This document shows positions 1 through 9,648 of a stretch of 62,028 nt of DNA, in pieces. How positions within the stretch are numbered: the first letter of the stretch is position 1; every line of letters begins with the position of its first letter. Position numbers and translations under genes: made by a program. The stretch spans positions 1-62,028 of the forward strand of contig JBBHKE010000957.1 of the NCBI GenBank assembly GCA_037447655.1. Reading direction: 5' to 3'. Source of the stretch: Zygnema cylindricum (taxonomy: Eukaryota; Streptophyta; Zygnematophyceae; Zygnematales; Zygnemataceae). The notes below the pieces were generated by a model, which searched no databases, was not told the origin of the DNA, and was given only the letters and a program-made list of their open reading frames with translations.

Positions 1-277
1 ATTTAGGACTTAGGAAATATTTGGTAGACAGACACCTCTCTCTAAGAGAGCTTTGTATAAATTGGCATTTTTTGCCGGCTCATAACTTATCGCCTGGTTG
101 GCCGTTTTCAGTGATTCTTTTTGCTACGGACTCAGGGGAGTCCAGGCTACACATAGGTGCAGTCAAATTCTCAGTTTGCCTTCTTGGGCAGAAGTGGTCG
201 TGGCTTAAAGTGGGTTAGTTAAATACTATCTAGAGGCTTCCTGTATTCTGTAGTCCAATGGAGGACACAGAATTGCA
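1..277 (+). mobile_element. 3' part of a Ty1/copia LTR, cut by the window edge
   Basis: Aligns by eye over its whole length with the reverse complement of about 34745-35020, the end of a complete solo LTR, and more weakly with the ends of the LTRs at 7613, 8589, 13983 and 19489. Shared landmarks are the CTCTCTC..GAGAG block, 'cataacttat', 'attctttttgcta', 'gactcaggggagtc' and 'ctagaggcttc'. It ends in TTGCA at 277, the position where the related LTRs end in CA. Gypsy gag coding sequence follows directly, so the LTR (solo or part of a full element to the left) interrupts that gypsy copy. The left end is outside the window. Confidence 0.75.
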
Positions 278-820
278 TGAACACCGTTAAGGCGGCAAGG
301 GACAGTATCAAAATGTTGAAACAACGCACTTCCGTTCTGGAGTACACGCAACGATTCTTAGAATGCAAGGTCCAAATCCGAACGATGACGGAGGATGAGG
401 CGGTGGATCATTATGTTAAGGGACTAAAGGCGTCTATTCGGAGGGATGTTGAACAGTGGCTCGCACGAGAAATGACGACTCCTAGTCTCTCTGCAATTGT
501 TCAGTTCGCGAAACGGACCGACTCCGTAGACTTCAATCTTCGTAGGTCCTATCATTTTTGATCGAGTGGTGGCGGAGGAGGTAGAAGGGACGATGATCTG
601 ACTCCTATGGAGCTTGGAGCAATCAAGGAGGACGCGGACTTGGTCAACGCGATTAAAAGAAAGAAGAAGTTCACAAAAAAGAAGACCAATGACTTGTCCC
701 CCGAGGAGCTCTAAAGGAGGAGGCAAAACGGATTATGCTTCCAGAGTGGTTCCCTTAACCATATGGCCAGAGAATGCCCAAGGAGAAAGGATCCTAGAAA
801 AGGCAAACTTAACGTCATGA
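277..820 (+). pseudogene. Gypsy gag fragment with CCHC zinc knuckle
   Basis: Residues encoded from 277 to 561 resemble the Retrotrans_gag capsid region, with the typical pattern around 'FLECKVQI' and 'EDEAVDHYVKGLK'. The same frame resumes at 607 as a lysine-rich linker and reaches a zinc-knuckle-like stretch at about 744-790 (C, then G, H and C in CCHC spacing). The second knuckle cysteine is a serine. Stops at 559-561 and 712-714 break the frame. The apparent ATG at 277 overlaps the last base of the copia LTR and is not an original start. The product would package element RNA into virus-like particles. Confidence 0.65.
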
Positions 821-869
821 GGTTAGCTGGAAAAGGCGGAGACCCCTTGGTTTTCCAGGAAAGATTGGG

Positions 870-1826
870 GGTAGCGTAGTTAGCTTCATGGTTGACTTTG
901 GCGCGTCGGGGAATTTCATCAACGAAAAGACGGTGAAGAAGTTGAAGTTACCTCTCATAGTGGTTCCGGATCAACAATCGGTCCAGCTAGCCGATGATAC
1001 CTCCATTGATATCACTCATCGCACACCTCGACTGCGAGATAGCGTGGGGAACTTTCATTGGTATGAGACACTCCACGTATTACCGCTCGGGGATCAAGAG
1101 GTTATCTTGGGGAAGCCGTGGCTTGAAACGTGGAATCCGACAATTGATTGGAGGAACAACAGTATGAGGGTCAGAAAAAGTGAAAATGAGTATGAGGTAA
1201 ACCTAGGAGTGGTAAGTAATGGTCTGGAAGAGGGACGTCTCCTTTCGGCTTTACATCTTAAGCGGGCATTCAAGAAAGGGGAAACAATTGGAATGGCGGT
1301 CGTACAACCCGTGGAGGAAGCCAAGGAGGAGAGTCCGGAGGAGTGGACAAAAAAAAATCCCGACTTCAACTTCAACAAGGGGAACGACACAGGAAAGACT
1401 TACGTAGAGGCCTCGGAAGTCATGACAAAAATTCTCGAGGAGTATGCTGATGTTTTTCCCCCAAAACTCTCAGAAGCTTTACCTCCAAAATGCGACATAG
1501 ACCACAAAATTGAGATGGTTCTTGGAGCAGCGCCCCCGACTAACGAGATGTATAAGATGAGCTATATCGAGTTAGATGAACTCAAAAAGCAACTTTCACT
1601 GTTGGTTAAGGCCGAAGCCATTAAACCGAGCAAGTTACCTTATGGAGCCCCCGTTCTGTTTGTGTCCAAGAAAGATAGAGGTTTTCGTATGTGTGTGGAC
1701 TACCGATCATTAAATAAATTAACGGTCAAAAACGCGTACCCCCTTCCCAGGATCGACGAGTTGCTAGACAGGCTAAGGGGTGCTAGATGTTTTTCTAAGA
1801 TAGACTTCCGTAGTGGATACCACTAG
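870..1826 (+). pseudogene. Gypsy pol, 5' part: aspartic protease and start of reverse transcriptase
   Basis: The frame opens with a retropepsin. The active-site triad reads D-F-G (in 'VDFGASGNF') where D-S/T-G is expected, and a downstream 'VILGKPWL' matches the conserved flap/helix 'ILG..WL' block. A linker of about 110 residues leads into the first RT blocks, with '[13 protein letters not shown]', '[11 protein letters not shown]' and '[11 protein letters not shown]'. A TAG at 1825-1827, directly after 'FRSGYH', stops the frame in the middle of the RT palm. The protease substitution is probably inactivating; this is inference from the family. Confidence 0.8.
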
Positions 1827-1827
1827 A

Positions 1828-3092
1828 TTAAAATTGCGGAGGAGGATGTGGATAAGACTGCGTTCAGGACATGGTACAGGCATTTCCAATTTCTAGTAAT
1901 GCCATTTGGATTGACTAATGCCCCACCTTTATGCACTTGATGAATTCTATCTTCTGATAATATCTGGACGCTTTCGTAATAGTTTTCTTGGACGACATTC
2001 TAGTGTATAGTGAGACACTAGAGGACCATGTCAAGCATCTGAAAACAGTGCTACAGATCCTAAGGGAGAATAGGATGTACGCCAAAATGAGTAAATGTGA
2101 ATTTTTTGAAAGAAGAGACGGCGTTCTTAGGCCATGTGGTCAGTCGAAATGAAATCGCGGTGGATCCCACCAAAACTGAGGCAATCAAAGAGTGGCCGCA
2201 ACCGACAAACATCACGAAGTTGAGGAGCTTCCTTGGGTTATGCTCCTACTATCGACGGTTTGTGGAGGGATTTGCAAAAATTGCAACACCACTCACGGAT
2301 TTACTCAAAAACGACGTGCCTTATGAGTGGAAGTCGGAGCAAGAGACCGCCTTTACCACGCTAAAGGAGGGGTTGGTTACGGCCACTGTGTTAACGGTTC
2401 CCAATCCAGAGTTACCTTGGACAATAATCACTGACGCGAGTGATACGGCTATTGGAGCGATCCTTATGCAAGATCAAGGACGAGGTCTATAACCCATTGC
2501 TTATGAGAGCCGTAAACTAAAGGCGGCGGAGCTTAATTAGGCCACTCACGAGAAGGAAACGATAGCTATCATTAATGCGTTAGAAGTGTGGAAGTGTTAC
2601 GTTCAAGGGAAGAGGATCACTGTGATTACTGACCACCATGCGTTACACTATCTGCAAACACAGCCGAAGTTATCAAAGAAACACGCCAGATGGATGACAT
2701 TCCTACAGACCTTCGGACTGGAGTTAACCATCGAATACAAGCCCGGTAAAACGAATCCTGCAGATGCGTTGTCCAAAAGACCAGGTGTAACTCCGCTGAC
2801 CGCGGCGGGTCTAGCTGCGACTTGGTGTAGCTCCGATGACCGCGGCGGGTCTACCGCAGCTATCGCAGGAACGTAGGATGTCTCTTTTATATGGAATACT
2901 ACCGCAGCCGACAAACTTTCCGACAAAAAAGTCAACACTGTCACGAATACGGTGCAAGTGGACGATAAGTGGTTGGATAGGATTACGGCGGCGTACACAG
3001 ACGACGACACAATTACGGAACTCGTCAGAAAAAAGATATTGGTTCAAACTGCCAACGGCATATGGCGGTAAAAACCGAGTCAGACACCCCGA
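1828..3092 (+). pseudogene. Gypsy pol, middle part: RT catalytic core and RNase H, frameshifted
   Basis: The RT palm continues after the stop ('MPFGLTNAP'). It shifts frame near 1929, where 'FLDDILVYS' (1985-2012) carries the catalytic DD, and shifts back in a T-run near 2103. The thumb and connection are open to 2492 ('FLGHVVS', '[14 protein letters not shown]'). RNase H starts at the 'TDASD' aspartate and continues through 'TDHHAL' near 2630 to 'NPADALSKR' near 2755. In-frame stops are at 2490-2492, about 2537-2539, 2874-2876 and 3078-3080. A 40-bp tandem duplication lies at 2784-2863. The copy cannot make a functional polymerase. Confidence 0.8.
2784..2863 (+). repeat. 40-bp tandem duplication (2 units) inside gypsy pol
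   Basis: Two adjacent 40-bp units at 2784-2823 and 2824-2863 share 'ggtgta.ctccg.tgaccgcggcgggtct' and differ at a few sites. 40 is not a multiple of 3, so the duplication shifts the reading frame relative to the ancestral linker between RNase H and integrase. Confidence 0.8.
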
Positions 3093-4679
3093 TTGTACAT
3101 TCCGCCAAATCAAAAGTTAAGGCATACTATCTTGCAATTAAGTCATGACGAACCCCTTAACGAACACTTCGGGCGAGACAAAACTACTGCACGTGTCGCT
3201 GAAGCGTACTATTGGCAAAATATGACAAAAGATGTTGCGGAGTATGTCCGAACCTATGACTCTTGCAATAGGAATAAAATGGATGCTGGTCGTCAAGGAC
3301 TCTTACAACCTCTTCCAACACCATCCGCCCCTTGGGAAGCAATATCGATGGACTTTATCGTCGCTCTCCCAACAACGCCAGATGGCTATGACTCCATTTT
3401 TGTTGTCGTCGATTATCTAGCGAAGATGGCGCATTTCCTCCCCACGCCAACCACGGCTACGGCGAGAGATGTCGCGGATCTCTTCTTCCGTGAGATATTT
3501 AGGCACCACGGCCTCCCTAAAAAGATTCTCAGTGATCCCGACTGCAAATTCGTTAGCCATTTTTGGAGGAATTTGTTTTCTATCTACGGGACACAATTGG
3601 CTATGTCTACCGCCTATCACCCTCAAACTGATGGAGAAACAGAGAGAGTAAACAGGACATTGGAGGAAGCTCTGCGCGCGTACGTGTCGGTGCACCAGAC
3701 CGATTGGGTGAAGCATATTACAGCGACCGAAGTGGGGTACAACAGTGCGGTTCATTCTTCCACTAATACTACACCCTTTTCTCTCAACGGCCGACAACCT
3801 ACCTTTCCCCAAAATCTGATTGTAAGCGACTGTAGCACACCTGCCGCAGTGGACTTCATAGACACGCTACGCATTAATTTGGATAAAGCAGCGACAATTT
3901 TGCAACAAGTAAACAGTCGTCAAAAATCTCAAGTCGGTCACAGACAGGACATAACATTTCGTGTTGGGGACAAAGTAAGGTTGAATATGGCTCACCTCTC
4001 CCTTACAAATGCCCTACCTACAAAGTTGGCACCGAGATTTACCAGACCATATACTATTCTCTCTAAGGTTAATGCAATCGCTTATAGGCTTGACATACCT
4101 TCGGCATGGAAAATACATGGTGCCTTTCATGTTTCCCTTCTCAAGGCGTTTCGCGACCCAAATTCCGTGTTCCCAAATCGGCTTTGCAATACACCTCTTC
4201 CCCCTGTTCAAAATACCCCGGATGAGTATGAGGTGGAGCAGATCTTTCATTCCCGTCAAGTGCGACGAGAACGATTGCATACTACTCAGTACTTGGTGCG
4301 GTGGAAAGGTTATACGGTGGAAGACGATTCTTGGGTAGATGAACGCGATCTTCATGCCCCACATTTATTGCGCCAATTTCACCTGAGTGCGGGAACTCAA
4401 CCTAACCGGAAGAGCAGCCACAACCGACGCCTACCAAAAACGAAGCGCAATGTCGCAACCGTTGCAGTCATCTCGAGGGCTTATCAACGTAACGCGGCAG
4501 CGCTGACGGAAGACCACTGCCCTATCGTGGCGCAACCAATGGATCCCAGAATAGTTGCTGCGATGTCAGAAAATCCTAGCGCCGCGGCTGCGCTGATAGG
4601 GGATCACAACAACGAAATTGTGAATCGCAATGTTGGCCACGTCGAACCCGTGGTATCGCCGCAACCTCGCAATCGGTGA
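3093..4679 (+). CDS. Gypsy integrase with C-terminal chromodomain (open reading frame)
   Basis: This 528-residue open frame holds the integrase of the chromovirus. The N-terminal zinc-binding part (residues 18-60) has the two histidines but only one of the two cysteines ('YDSCNRNK'). The catalytic core shows D87 ('MDFIV'), D148 ('SDPD') and E184 ('TERVN'), the D-D-35-E spacing. A GPY/F-like segment follows at about residues 290-350. A chromodomain lies at about 380-432 ('YLVRWKGY', 'DDSWVDE'), which in chromoviruses directs insertion into heterochromatin. The tail after 440 is alanine/asparagine-rich and not recognised. It belongs to the same frame as RNase H, separated by the TAA at 3078, so it is not a free-standing gene. 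Confidence 0.85.
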   Translation: MYIPPNQKLRHTILQLSHDEPLNEHFGRDKTTARVAEAYYWQNMTKDVAEYVRTYDSCNRNKMDAGRQGLLQPLPTPSAPWEAISMDFIVALPTTPDGYDSIFVVVDYLAKMAHFLPTPTTATARDVADLFFREIFRHHGLPKKILSDPDCKFVSHFWRNLFSIYGTQLAMSTAYHPQTDGETERVNRTLEEALRAYVSVHQTDWVKHITATEVGYNSAVHSSTNTTPFSLNGRQPTFPQNLIVSDCSTPAAVDFIDTLRINLDKAATILQQVNSRQKSQVGHRQDITFRVGDKVRLNMAHLSLTNALPTKLAPRFTRPYTILSKVNAIAYRLDIPSAWKIHGAFHVSLLKAFRDPNSVFPNRLCNTPLPPVQNTPDEYEVEQIFHSRQVRRERLHTTQYLVRWKGYTVEDDSWVDERDLHAPHLLRQFHLSAGTQPNRKSSHNRRLPKTKRNVATVAVISRAYQRNAAALTEDHCPIVAQPMDPRIVAAMSENPSAAAALIGDHNNEIVNRNVGHVEPVVSPQPRNR

Positions 4680-4929
4680 AGTTTCAAACGCTGCGATACC
4701 CTTGAACACCGCGACGCATGGAAGGTTTCGACGATGAGATTTCCACAACCCCCTACTAAAGCAGTCATCAACCCTAATGACAAACCCAGTAGCTGCAGTC
4801 TGGAGAATCTCTCGCTCCATACCAGCAGCTTACCTACACTCATTGAATTACCGGAAATCTCGACCACACTTACCTCCATGTCCACGTCATCCTCTCCACC
4901 ACCAAAAAGACTGAGACTAGTGTGAAGGG
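4680..4929 (+). other. Linker between gypsy integrase and the extra 3' frame
   Basis: No domain recognised. The DNA keeps the base composition of the flanking element and shows short stretches open in one frame (4734-4925). It probably belongs to the element's 3' region. Confidence 0.4.
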
Positions 4930-6099
4930 GAAATGATGATATGCCCTCACGGAACAGACTTTTGGCCGCAGCTGAGGCCATGGTAGAAGCAACTGTGGGC
5001 GAGGAGGACATAAGCGCAAGCACGGAAGGGGAAGGATCAAAAAATTTGCAAGACCCGGAGTACAACCCACTCATAGAGGGTGACCGCGAGGATGAGGAAG
5101 ATCACGAGCTCTCGGCGCCGAGGTCCCGGAGCGGGAACCGACACCTCCACCGGAAGAGGAACGTGACTCTGATTTGGAGGTGACGAGAGATCCTAACAAA
5201 GAAATTACCCCAGGCGAGCAGTCCTTGGAGAGCTCCAAAAAGAAAGCGGAGGAGCTGTATCCCAGCGAGGATGACGTATTTGTCCTCCGACGAAAGGGAG
5301 GGAAAGTGAGGAAGAGAATGAAAGGGAAGAAGAGATTCCGGACTATCTATTTCCTCTACCTATAGAATCTCAAAACCCCGACTTAACCTTCAGTGTTGTG
5401 AAACGGTTCTATTAGGACCCTGCGGAGTGGCCAGTAGAGTGGCGTAAGGGGAAAACCGAGGAACCGCTCAACATCCCTGCCCGCGTGTCTTCTCACCCAC
5501 CATGGAATTTTATGCGGACAAAAGACCTGGGTAAAAATCACAAAGGTTACATCCAACTGAACCCTCACTTCTTAGAGTTTGTACAGGTGGTCAAGGACCA
5601 CTACCGATACAGGGTGGATGTTCCCGGGTTGTTGCAAATGTATCACCCTTGGGATGTTCGCCTCCATGATATCATTTCGCGGGTTGAGGTCACGCCTGAG
5701 GTGCGAGTACTCAAATTGGCTCGGAATAATGCATTGCAGCGGGCGCGAGCTGCCAGGAAGCATGTTTCTTTCAAATTGAGGAATGTACTACGGTGGGAAG
5801 CCAAAGCAGAGGAGGAAGAGGAGGGGACCAGTGGAAGCGAATCCAGCTCCCCTAAGCCCAATTTCGGTCGAAGCGGTACCGCAACTACCACGACCAGTAA
5901 CTGTAGCATTGGGGAATGCCCCGAGGAAGGAGACGAACATTTGAGGTGGCGAATCACCAGGCGACGACAGGCAGCAGTCGACCATCGCACCAGTCTCCTA
6001 GAAAAAAAATGTGAAGACTTACAAAATTACATCGATGACCTGCGGGGTAACCACCAACAACTTATCCGGAGGTTCGACGCGCTCCATCAAGAGTTTTAG
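4930..6099 (+). pseudogene. Extra 3' reading frame of the gypsy element, broken, function unknown
   Basis: Downstream of integrase a second long coding-like region runs on the same strand. An acidic N-terminal part is open from 4941. A frameshift near 5120-5180 leads into a P/E-rich stretch, and from about 5284 one frame runs to 6099 interrupted only by TAG at 5413-5415. The C-terminal 200 residues contain a compact aromatic-rich segment (5485-5700), a basic arginine-rich stretch, an E/S-rich spacer and a final heptad-like helix (about 6000-6099, 'LLEKKCEDL') that could be a coiled coil. I recognise no family. Plant gypsy elements can carry extra ORFs (envelope-like or antisense), but no signal peptide or membrane segment is visible here. 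Confidence 0.5.
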
Positions 6100-6233
6100 G
6101 ATTACCACGGCGAGATGGACGAAATACTTCAACAAATGCATTTCCCTGAAGAGTAACATTCAGCGAGACGTTGAACTCCTAGTGGGAGGCACTGCAACAG
6201 GGTTACAGAATGGTAGCGTTGTTGAGAAGTTGT

Positions 6234-6670
6234 TGTAGTTGCGATGTCAGAGCAGCGCAGCTGCGATGTCAGATTAGCGCAGCATAGCAGCGCAATTTAG
6301 CATTATAACAACGTAGCAAAACTTAGACGGCACTGTAAAGTTCTAGAACCTGGTATGGATAGGAGGCAACTAATGAAATGTGTCCACGTGTACATATCCG
6401 ACCAGCTGTGGGACCGTATTGCCTAGCAAGAAGTTAGTTTTAATGGTGGATAGTTGTGGTGGGAAAGGTGACCCTTTTGCGAGCAAACTTCTGACAGTGA
6501 GCAGACAACCTTGTAATCCCTTTTCGTGATTAATAAAGTTCCAACCTTTCCCTTGTATATACTGTGTGATCTTACTATTGCTACGAGTGAATCTCTGGGA
6601 GTATTCCGCTGTGCATCTTGGACGTGGTGTCCTGGTTACCCTTTTTACACCCCTTTTACACCCCGCATCA
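6234..6670 (+). mobile_element. Probable 3' LTR of the gypsy element
   Basis: This non-coding block follows the extra frame, begins TGTAG at 6234 and ends GCATCA at 6670, giving about 437 bp with TG...CA ends. It contains a canonical AATAAA at 6532-6537 followed by a T-rich stretch, as expected of an R region. The 5' part repeats 'gcgatgtcaga' twice. The matching 5' LTR is outside the window, so both boundaries are inferred. Confidence 0.45.
6532..6537 (+). promoter_or_regulatory. Candidate polyadenylation signal of the gypsy LTR
   Basis: AATAAA inside the putative LTR, about 140 bp before its end, in the transcription orientation of the element. Confidence 0.4.
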
Positions 6671-6696
6671 GAAAGAATTTTCCTAGCATGGACTGA

Positions 6697-7474
6697 GGGT
6701 GCGTCTCCATGTGCCTAAGTAAGGGTTTTTTTCTGTCGTTTTCTTGTAAAACTTAGAGCCGTACCGCGTAAGTTTCAACCGTACAAAATAATAAAAAAAA
6801 TGAGAAGTACATTTTGCGTCATCATCGAAATTAAGATGTTCTACATGTTGTCGTTTTGTGTTTTTCGACCCACGGCCACGCCAAAAAAGTCATCTTCAAC
6901 CTTTTCTATAAAAAACAAGGAAGATGTGTTTTAAAACAAAGAATTTTCGAAAAACAAATAGAAATACGTAGTCGCACGTGTAAAAAAATTTCAAAAAAAA
7001 TCAAAAGAATTCAAGCGACGACGAAAAGTGCATAATCAGCAATGTTTTGTCCGCTTCCGTTCAGGTACGACAAAGCAAAGTACACAATTTTTTTGGTTTT
7101 GTCCGTTTGCGCTTGGTACAAATTTTATTTCCCTAGGGGTCTCAAGATCCGATGCCATTTCACGTCGAGCGGACAACAGACGCAAAGGCAAAGTGCATCT
7201 TCTTCAACCGTGAAACGGCAGAAGCTGGATGGCGGTACATCTACAATGTCACAAAAGTCATGCAACGTCACAAGCAGTGACAAAAAAAAAGTGTGTCATC
7301 ATAGATTGTACACTGTCGACAGCCCTCACGAGCATTGTCGACGTATACAATCGTCACGCCCTTAAGTGACAACTTCGTTTGGTACGCATAGGGACGTCTG
7401 AAATTCAGGTCCGCCGGATCTGCGCTAAAAAACAAAGTTTTTTCGCTAAGTTAAAAGTACATGGAGACACTCCC
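6697..7474. mobile_element. Non-autonomous TIR DNA transposon, PIF/Harbinger-like (3-bp TGA duplication)
   Basis: Starts GGGTGCGTCTCCATGTGCC and ends with the near-inverse ACATGGAGACACTCCC, about 16 of 19 terminal positions pairing. TGA flanks both sides (6694-6696 and 7475-7477). A 3-bp duplication with G-rich TIR ends is typical of PIF/Harbinger elements and derived MITEs. It has no coding capacity. The interior (for example 'cgctaaaaaacaaag' near the 3' end) resembles the element at 33948-36967, so both belong to one superfamily in this genome. Confidence 0.55.
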
Positions 7475-7477
7475 TGA

Positions 7478-7612
7478 ACCGTCAATAGGCGAACCCAACC
7501 AACTATTACGGTTTTTTAGTTACGTAACTTGCAAGCAAAAAATCTGTTATTCCCACGCGTCGGTGATGTGTCTACCTTCGCTGTCGATGTTGCGTTATCG
7601 GTCGTCTATACT
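7478..7612. other. Short spacer
   Basis: Nothing recognisable between the TIR element and the 5' LTR of copia element B. Confidence 0.5.
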
Positions 7613-7656
7613 TGTAGAAATTAAAGGTTATTTTAGTATTTTCTAGGTTCCATATA

Positions 7657-7726
7657 ATGCAGAAAAGAAGCAGAGGCAGTCTGCCTCTAACATGCAGAAA
7701 AGAAGCAGAGGCAGTCTGCCTCTAAC
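7657..7726 (+). repeat. 35-bp tandem duplication in the 5' LTR of element B
   Basis: Two identical 35-bp units at 7657-7691 and 7692-7726, each ending 'ctgcctctaac'. The 3' LTR has only one unit, so the duplication arose after insertion or the second copy was lost from the other LTR. Confidence 0.9.
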
Positions 7727-7851
7727 TCCTCTCTTCAGCTCCCACACTTGTCGCAGTCACTGAAAGTTGGAGAGGGAGATAGAGCCATGGCCCCCTATGC
7801 TATCCCGACGGGGACACATATTACGGTGGTAGATTTTACCAAAATAACCTT

Positions 7852-7934
7852 GGCGGGCCCAAGATTTGAACTTGGTACCTGCCGTCCGCCAAAGTAGTCG
7901 GTAGCCGGTAGCCTTAACCAACTAGTCTAAACTA
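7852..7934 (-). other. Antisense tRNA-like module (A box and B box) in LTR B, 5' copy
   Basis: On the minus strand the stretch reads like a degenerate tRNA gene. There is a D-arm/A-box 'TAGTTGGTTAAGGC', about 50 nt later a T-arm 'CCAAGTTCAAATCTTGG' whose centre matches the B-box pattern GGTTCRANNCC, and then a CCCGCCA end. The same arrangement occurs at the matching place in LTR A and in the solo LTR. It is probably not a working tRNA, because no clear anticodon arm or acceptor pairing was found. Confidence 0.5.
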
Positions 7935-8583
7935 GAGATATACGATATAGGGTTTCGTAGTTATTTAGATGTTAACACCCAGCCTATTTTAATTCAAATG
8001 GATATTTAGACATAGATACAGTTTGTAATGTACGGCGACGGAACATCCGAAACGGATACCGCGCATTTTGTTTTGAAGGCGAAACAAATAGTGCGCAAGT
8101 ATTTATGACGGCCAAGATAGTAATCCGGCTTCATCGGACGGCCACGAAGCATGCCGAGATCGCGGAATGAGATTTTGGAGGTTTACGGTCGACGTCACTT
8201 TAATCGCCACGTGGCACGATCACATTGGGTTTCGGCATCTTTGGGGATTCGAAGAACGAATCCAAAAATGACATGTGTCGACTTGTTGGCCATGTTGTAC
8301 AATGGCCGTACACAAAGTACATCGGCACATGTACCTTTATGTACGATACACTCTTATGATTGGTGCCGTACTTCAGCAGATAAAGTTTTAGAAAGAGATA
8401 AGACTTAGAAACTTTTGATAGATTAGACTCTCTCTCCCAAAGAGCTCCTGTACAAAAGGTCAACTTTGACCTTTCATAACTTACTGCTCACGGGAGCAAA
8501 TTCAGAGATTCTTTTTGCTATAGACTCAGGGGAGTCTTGCATTTACAAGGGTGAAGGTGATCAGAGTTTTTGTTTGCCAAGGT

Positions 8584-8588
8584 GGCAG
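8584..8588. repeat. Target site duplication of element A, left copy
   Basis: GGCAG directly before the TG of the element A 5' LTR; the second copy is at 15042-15046. Confidence 0.92.
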
Positions 8589-9648
8589 TGTAGAAATTAA
8601 TGGTACATTTTTAGTATTTTCTAGGTCTAAATAGAAATATAGAAAGAAGCCGAGGCAGTCTACCTCTAACTTCTCTCTCCAAACTCTCAAACTTGTCGCA
8701 GTCACTGAGAAATTGGAGAGGGAGCTAGAGCCATGGCTACCTAGGCTATGCAGAGGTTTACGAGAAATTTATATTGGTTACGGTTTATTTATTTAAAAGG
8801 AATGTGCCGGCGACACGAATTGATCCTTGTACCTACCGGCCGGCAGGCAGGTAGGAAGTAGCCGGTAGCCTTAGCCATTAACTCTAGGAATAACATTACG
8901 TAGTATATAGTTTGATAATTATTTAAACACATAAACGTAGGATAAATCATTTAAATGAAATTGTTTACGGTATACATAGATCCGGTAATGTATAAGTACG
9001 GAATACGGTACGTGCAACAAATCAATACCGCGCATTTATTTCTTAAGTGAAACGAATACCGCGCATGTATTTATTACGGCTACGATTAAATTCGATTCTA
9101 ATCGGACGGCCGGAATTTGCGCCGAGATCGCGAAAGAAGATTTCGGCGGTTTGTGGCCATCGCCACATCGGATGACGCGTGGCGTAATTACATTGGATCG
9201 TGGAATCTCCGGAGATTATGGCACCGAATCCGGATATGACATGTGCCAACATTTAGGCCATGTCGTACAATGTCCGTAGATAAAGTACACCGGCAGCTGT
9301 ACTTTTGCGTACGGAACTGTATTCTGATTGGTTCCGTAGATCAGGAGATAGAGTCTGTGAGGGAGATATGACTTAGAAAAATTAGGAGATAGGACCCTCT
9401 CTCCCAGAGAGCTTTTGTACAAAAGGTCAACTTTAACCCTCCATAACTTACTGCTCAAGGGAGAAAATTCAGAGATTCTTTTTGCTATGGACTCAGGGGA
9501 GTCTTGTCTTCATAGGGGTGAAGTTGGTTAGAATTATTGTCTGCCAGGGTGGCAGTTATTTTTGCTGAAACACATAGGGGTCAGGGTTATCCTAGAGGCT
9601 TCTTGGAAGCTGTCCACTCTGAGGACTTATGGATGTCTTAGAGTTTCA
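8589..9648 (+). repeat. 5' LTR of copia element A
   Basis: TG...CA, 1060 bp, with its partner at 13983-15041. The last 20 bases contain an ATG (9629) in frame with gag, so the gag frame starts inside the LTR. Confidence 0.93.
8806..8890 (-). other. Antisense tRNA-like module in LTR A, 5' copy
   Basis: The minus strand shows an A-box-like 'TTAATGGCTAAGGC' and a B-box-like 'GGATCAATTCG' about 55 nt downstream, the same layout and orientation as in LTR B. The middle is a purely GC-rich 'CCGGC..GCCGG' stretch. Confidence 0.45.

Larger units (their letters stand above)
278..6670 (+). mobile_element. Degenerate Ty3/gypsy chromovirus (5'-interrupted)
   Basis: Order of domains: gag remnant, CCHC knuckle, retropepsin, reverse transcriptase, RNase H, integrase with C-terminal chromodomain, then an extra reading frame and a 3' non-coding part that is probably the LTR. 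The order PR-RT-RH-IN and the chromodomain place it in the chromoviruses (Metaviridae). Several in-frame stops and at least two frameshifts interrupt pol, so the copy is dead. The 5' LTR and the start of gag lie left of the window or were removed by the copia LTR at 1-277. The right boundary is inferred from a TG...CA pair and is uncertain. Confidence 0.85.
7613..8588 (+). repeat. 5' LTR of copia element B, left part
   Basis: Begins TGTAGAAATTAAAGG and aligns throughout with 19489-20445. It breaks off at the GGCAG target duplication where element A is inserted and resumes at 15047. It contains an antisense tRNA-like module (7852-7934). Confidence 0.9.

Noticed and set aside
7852-7934. A functional tRNA gene in the LTRs
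   Set aside because: A and B boxes are recognisable but I could not pair an acceptor stem or anticodon arm, so only a tRNA-like module is claimed.
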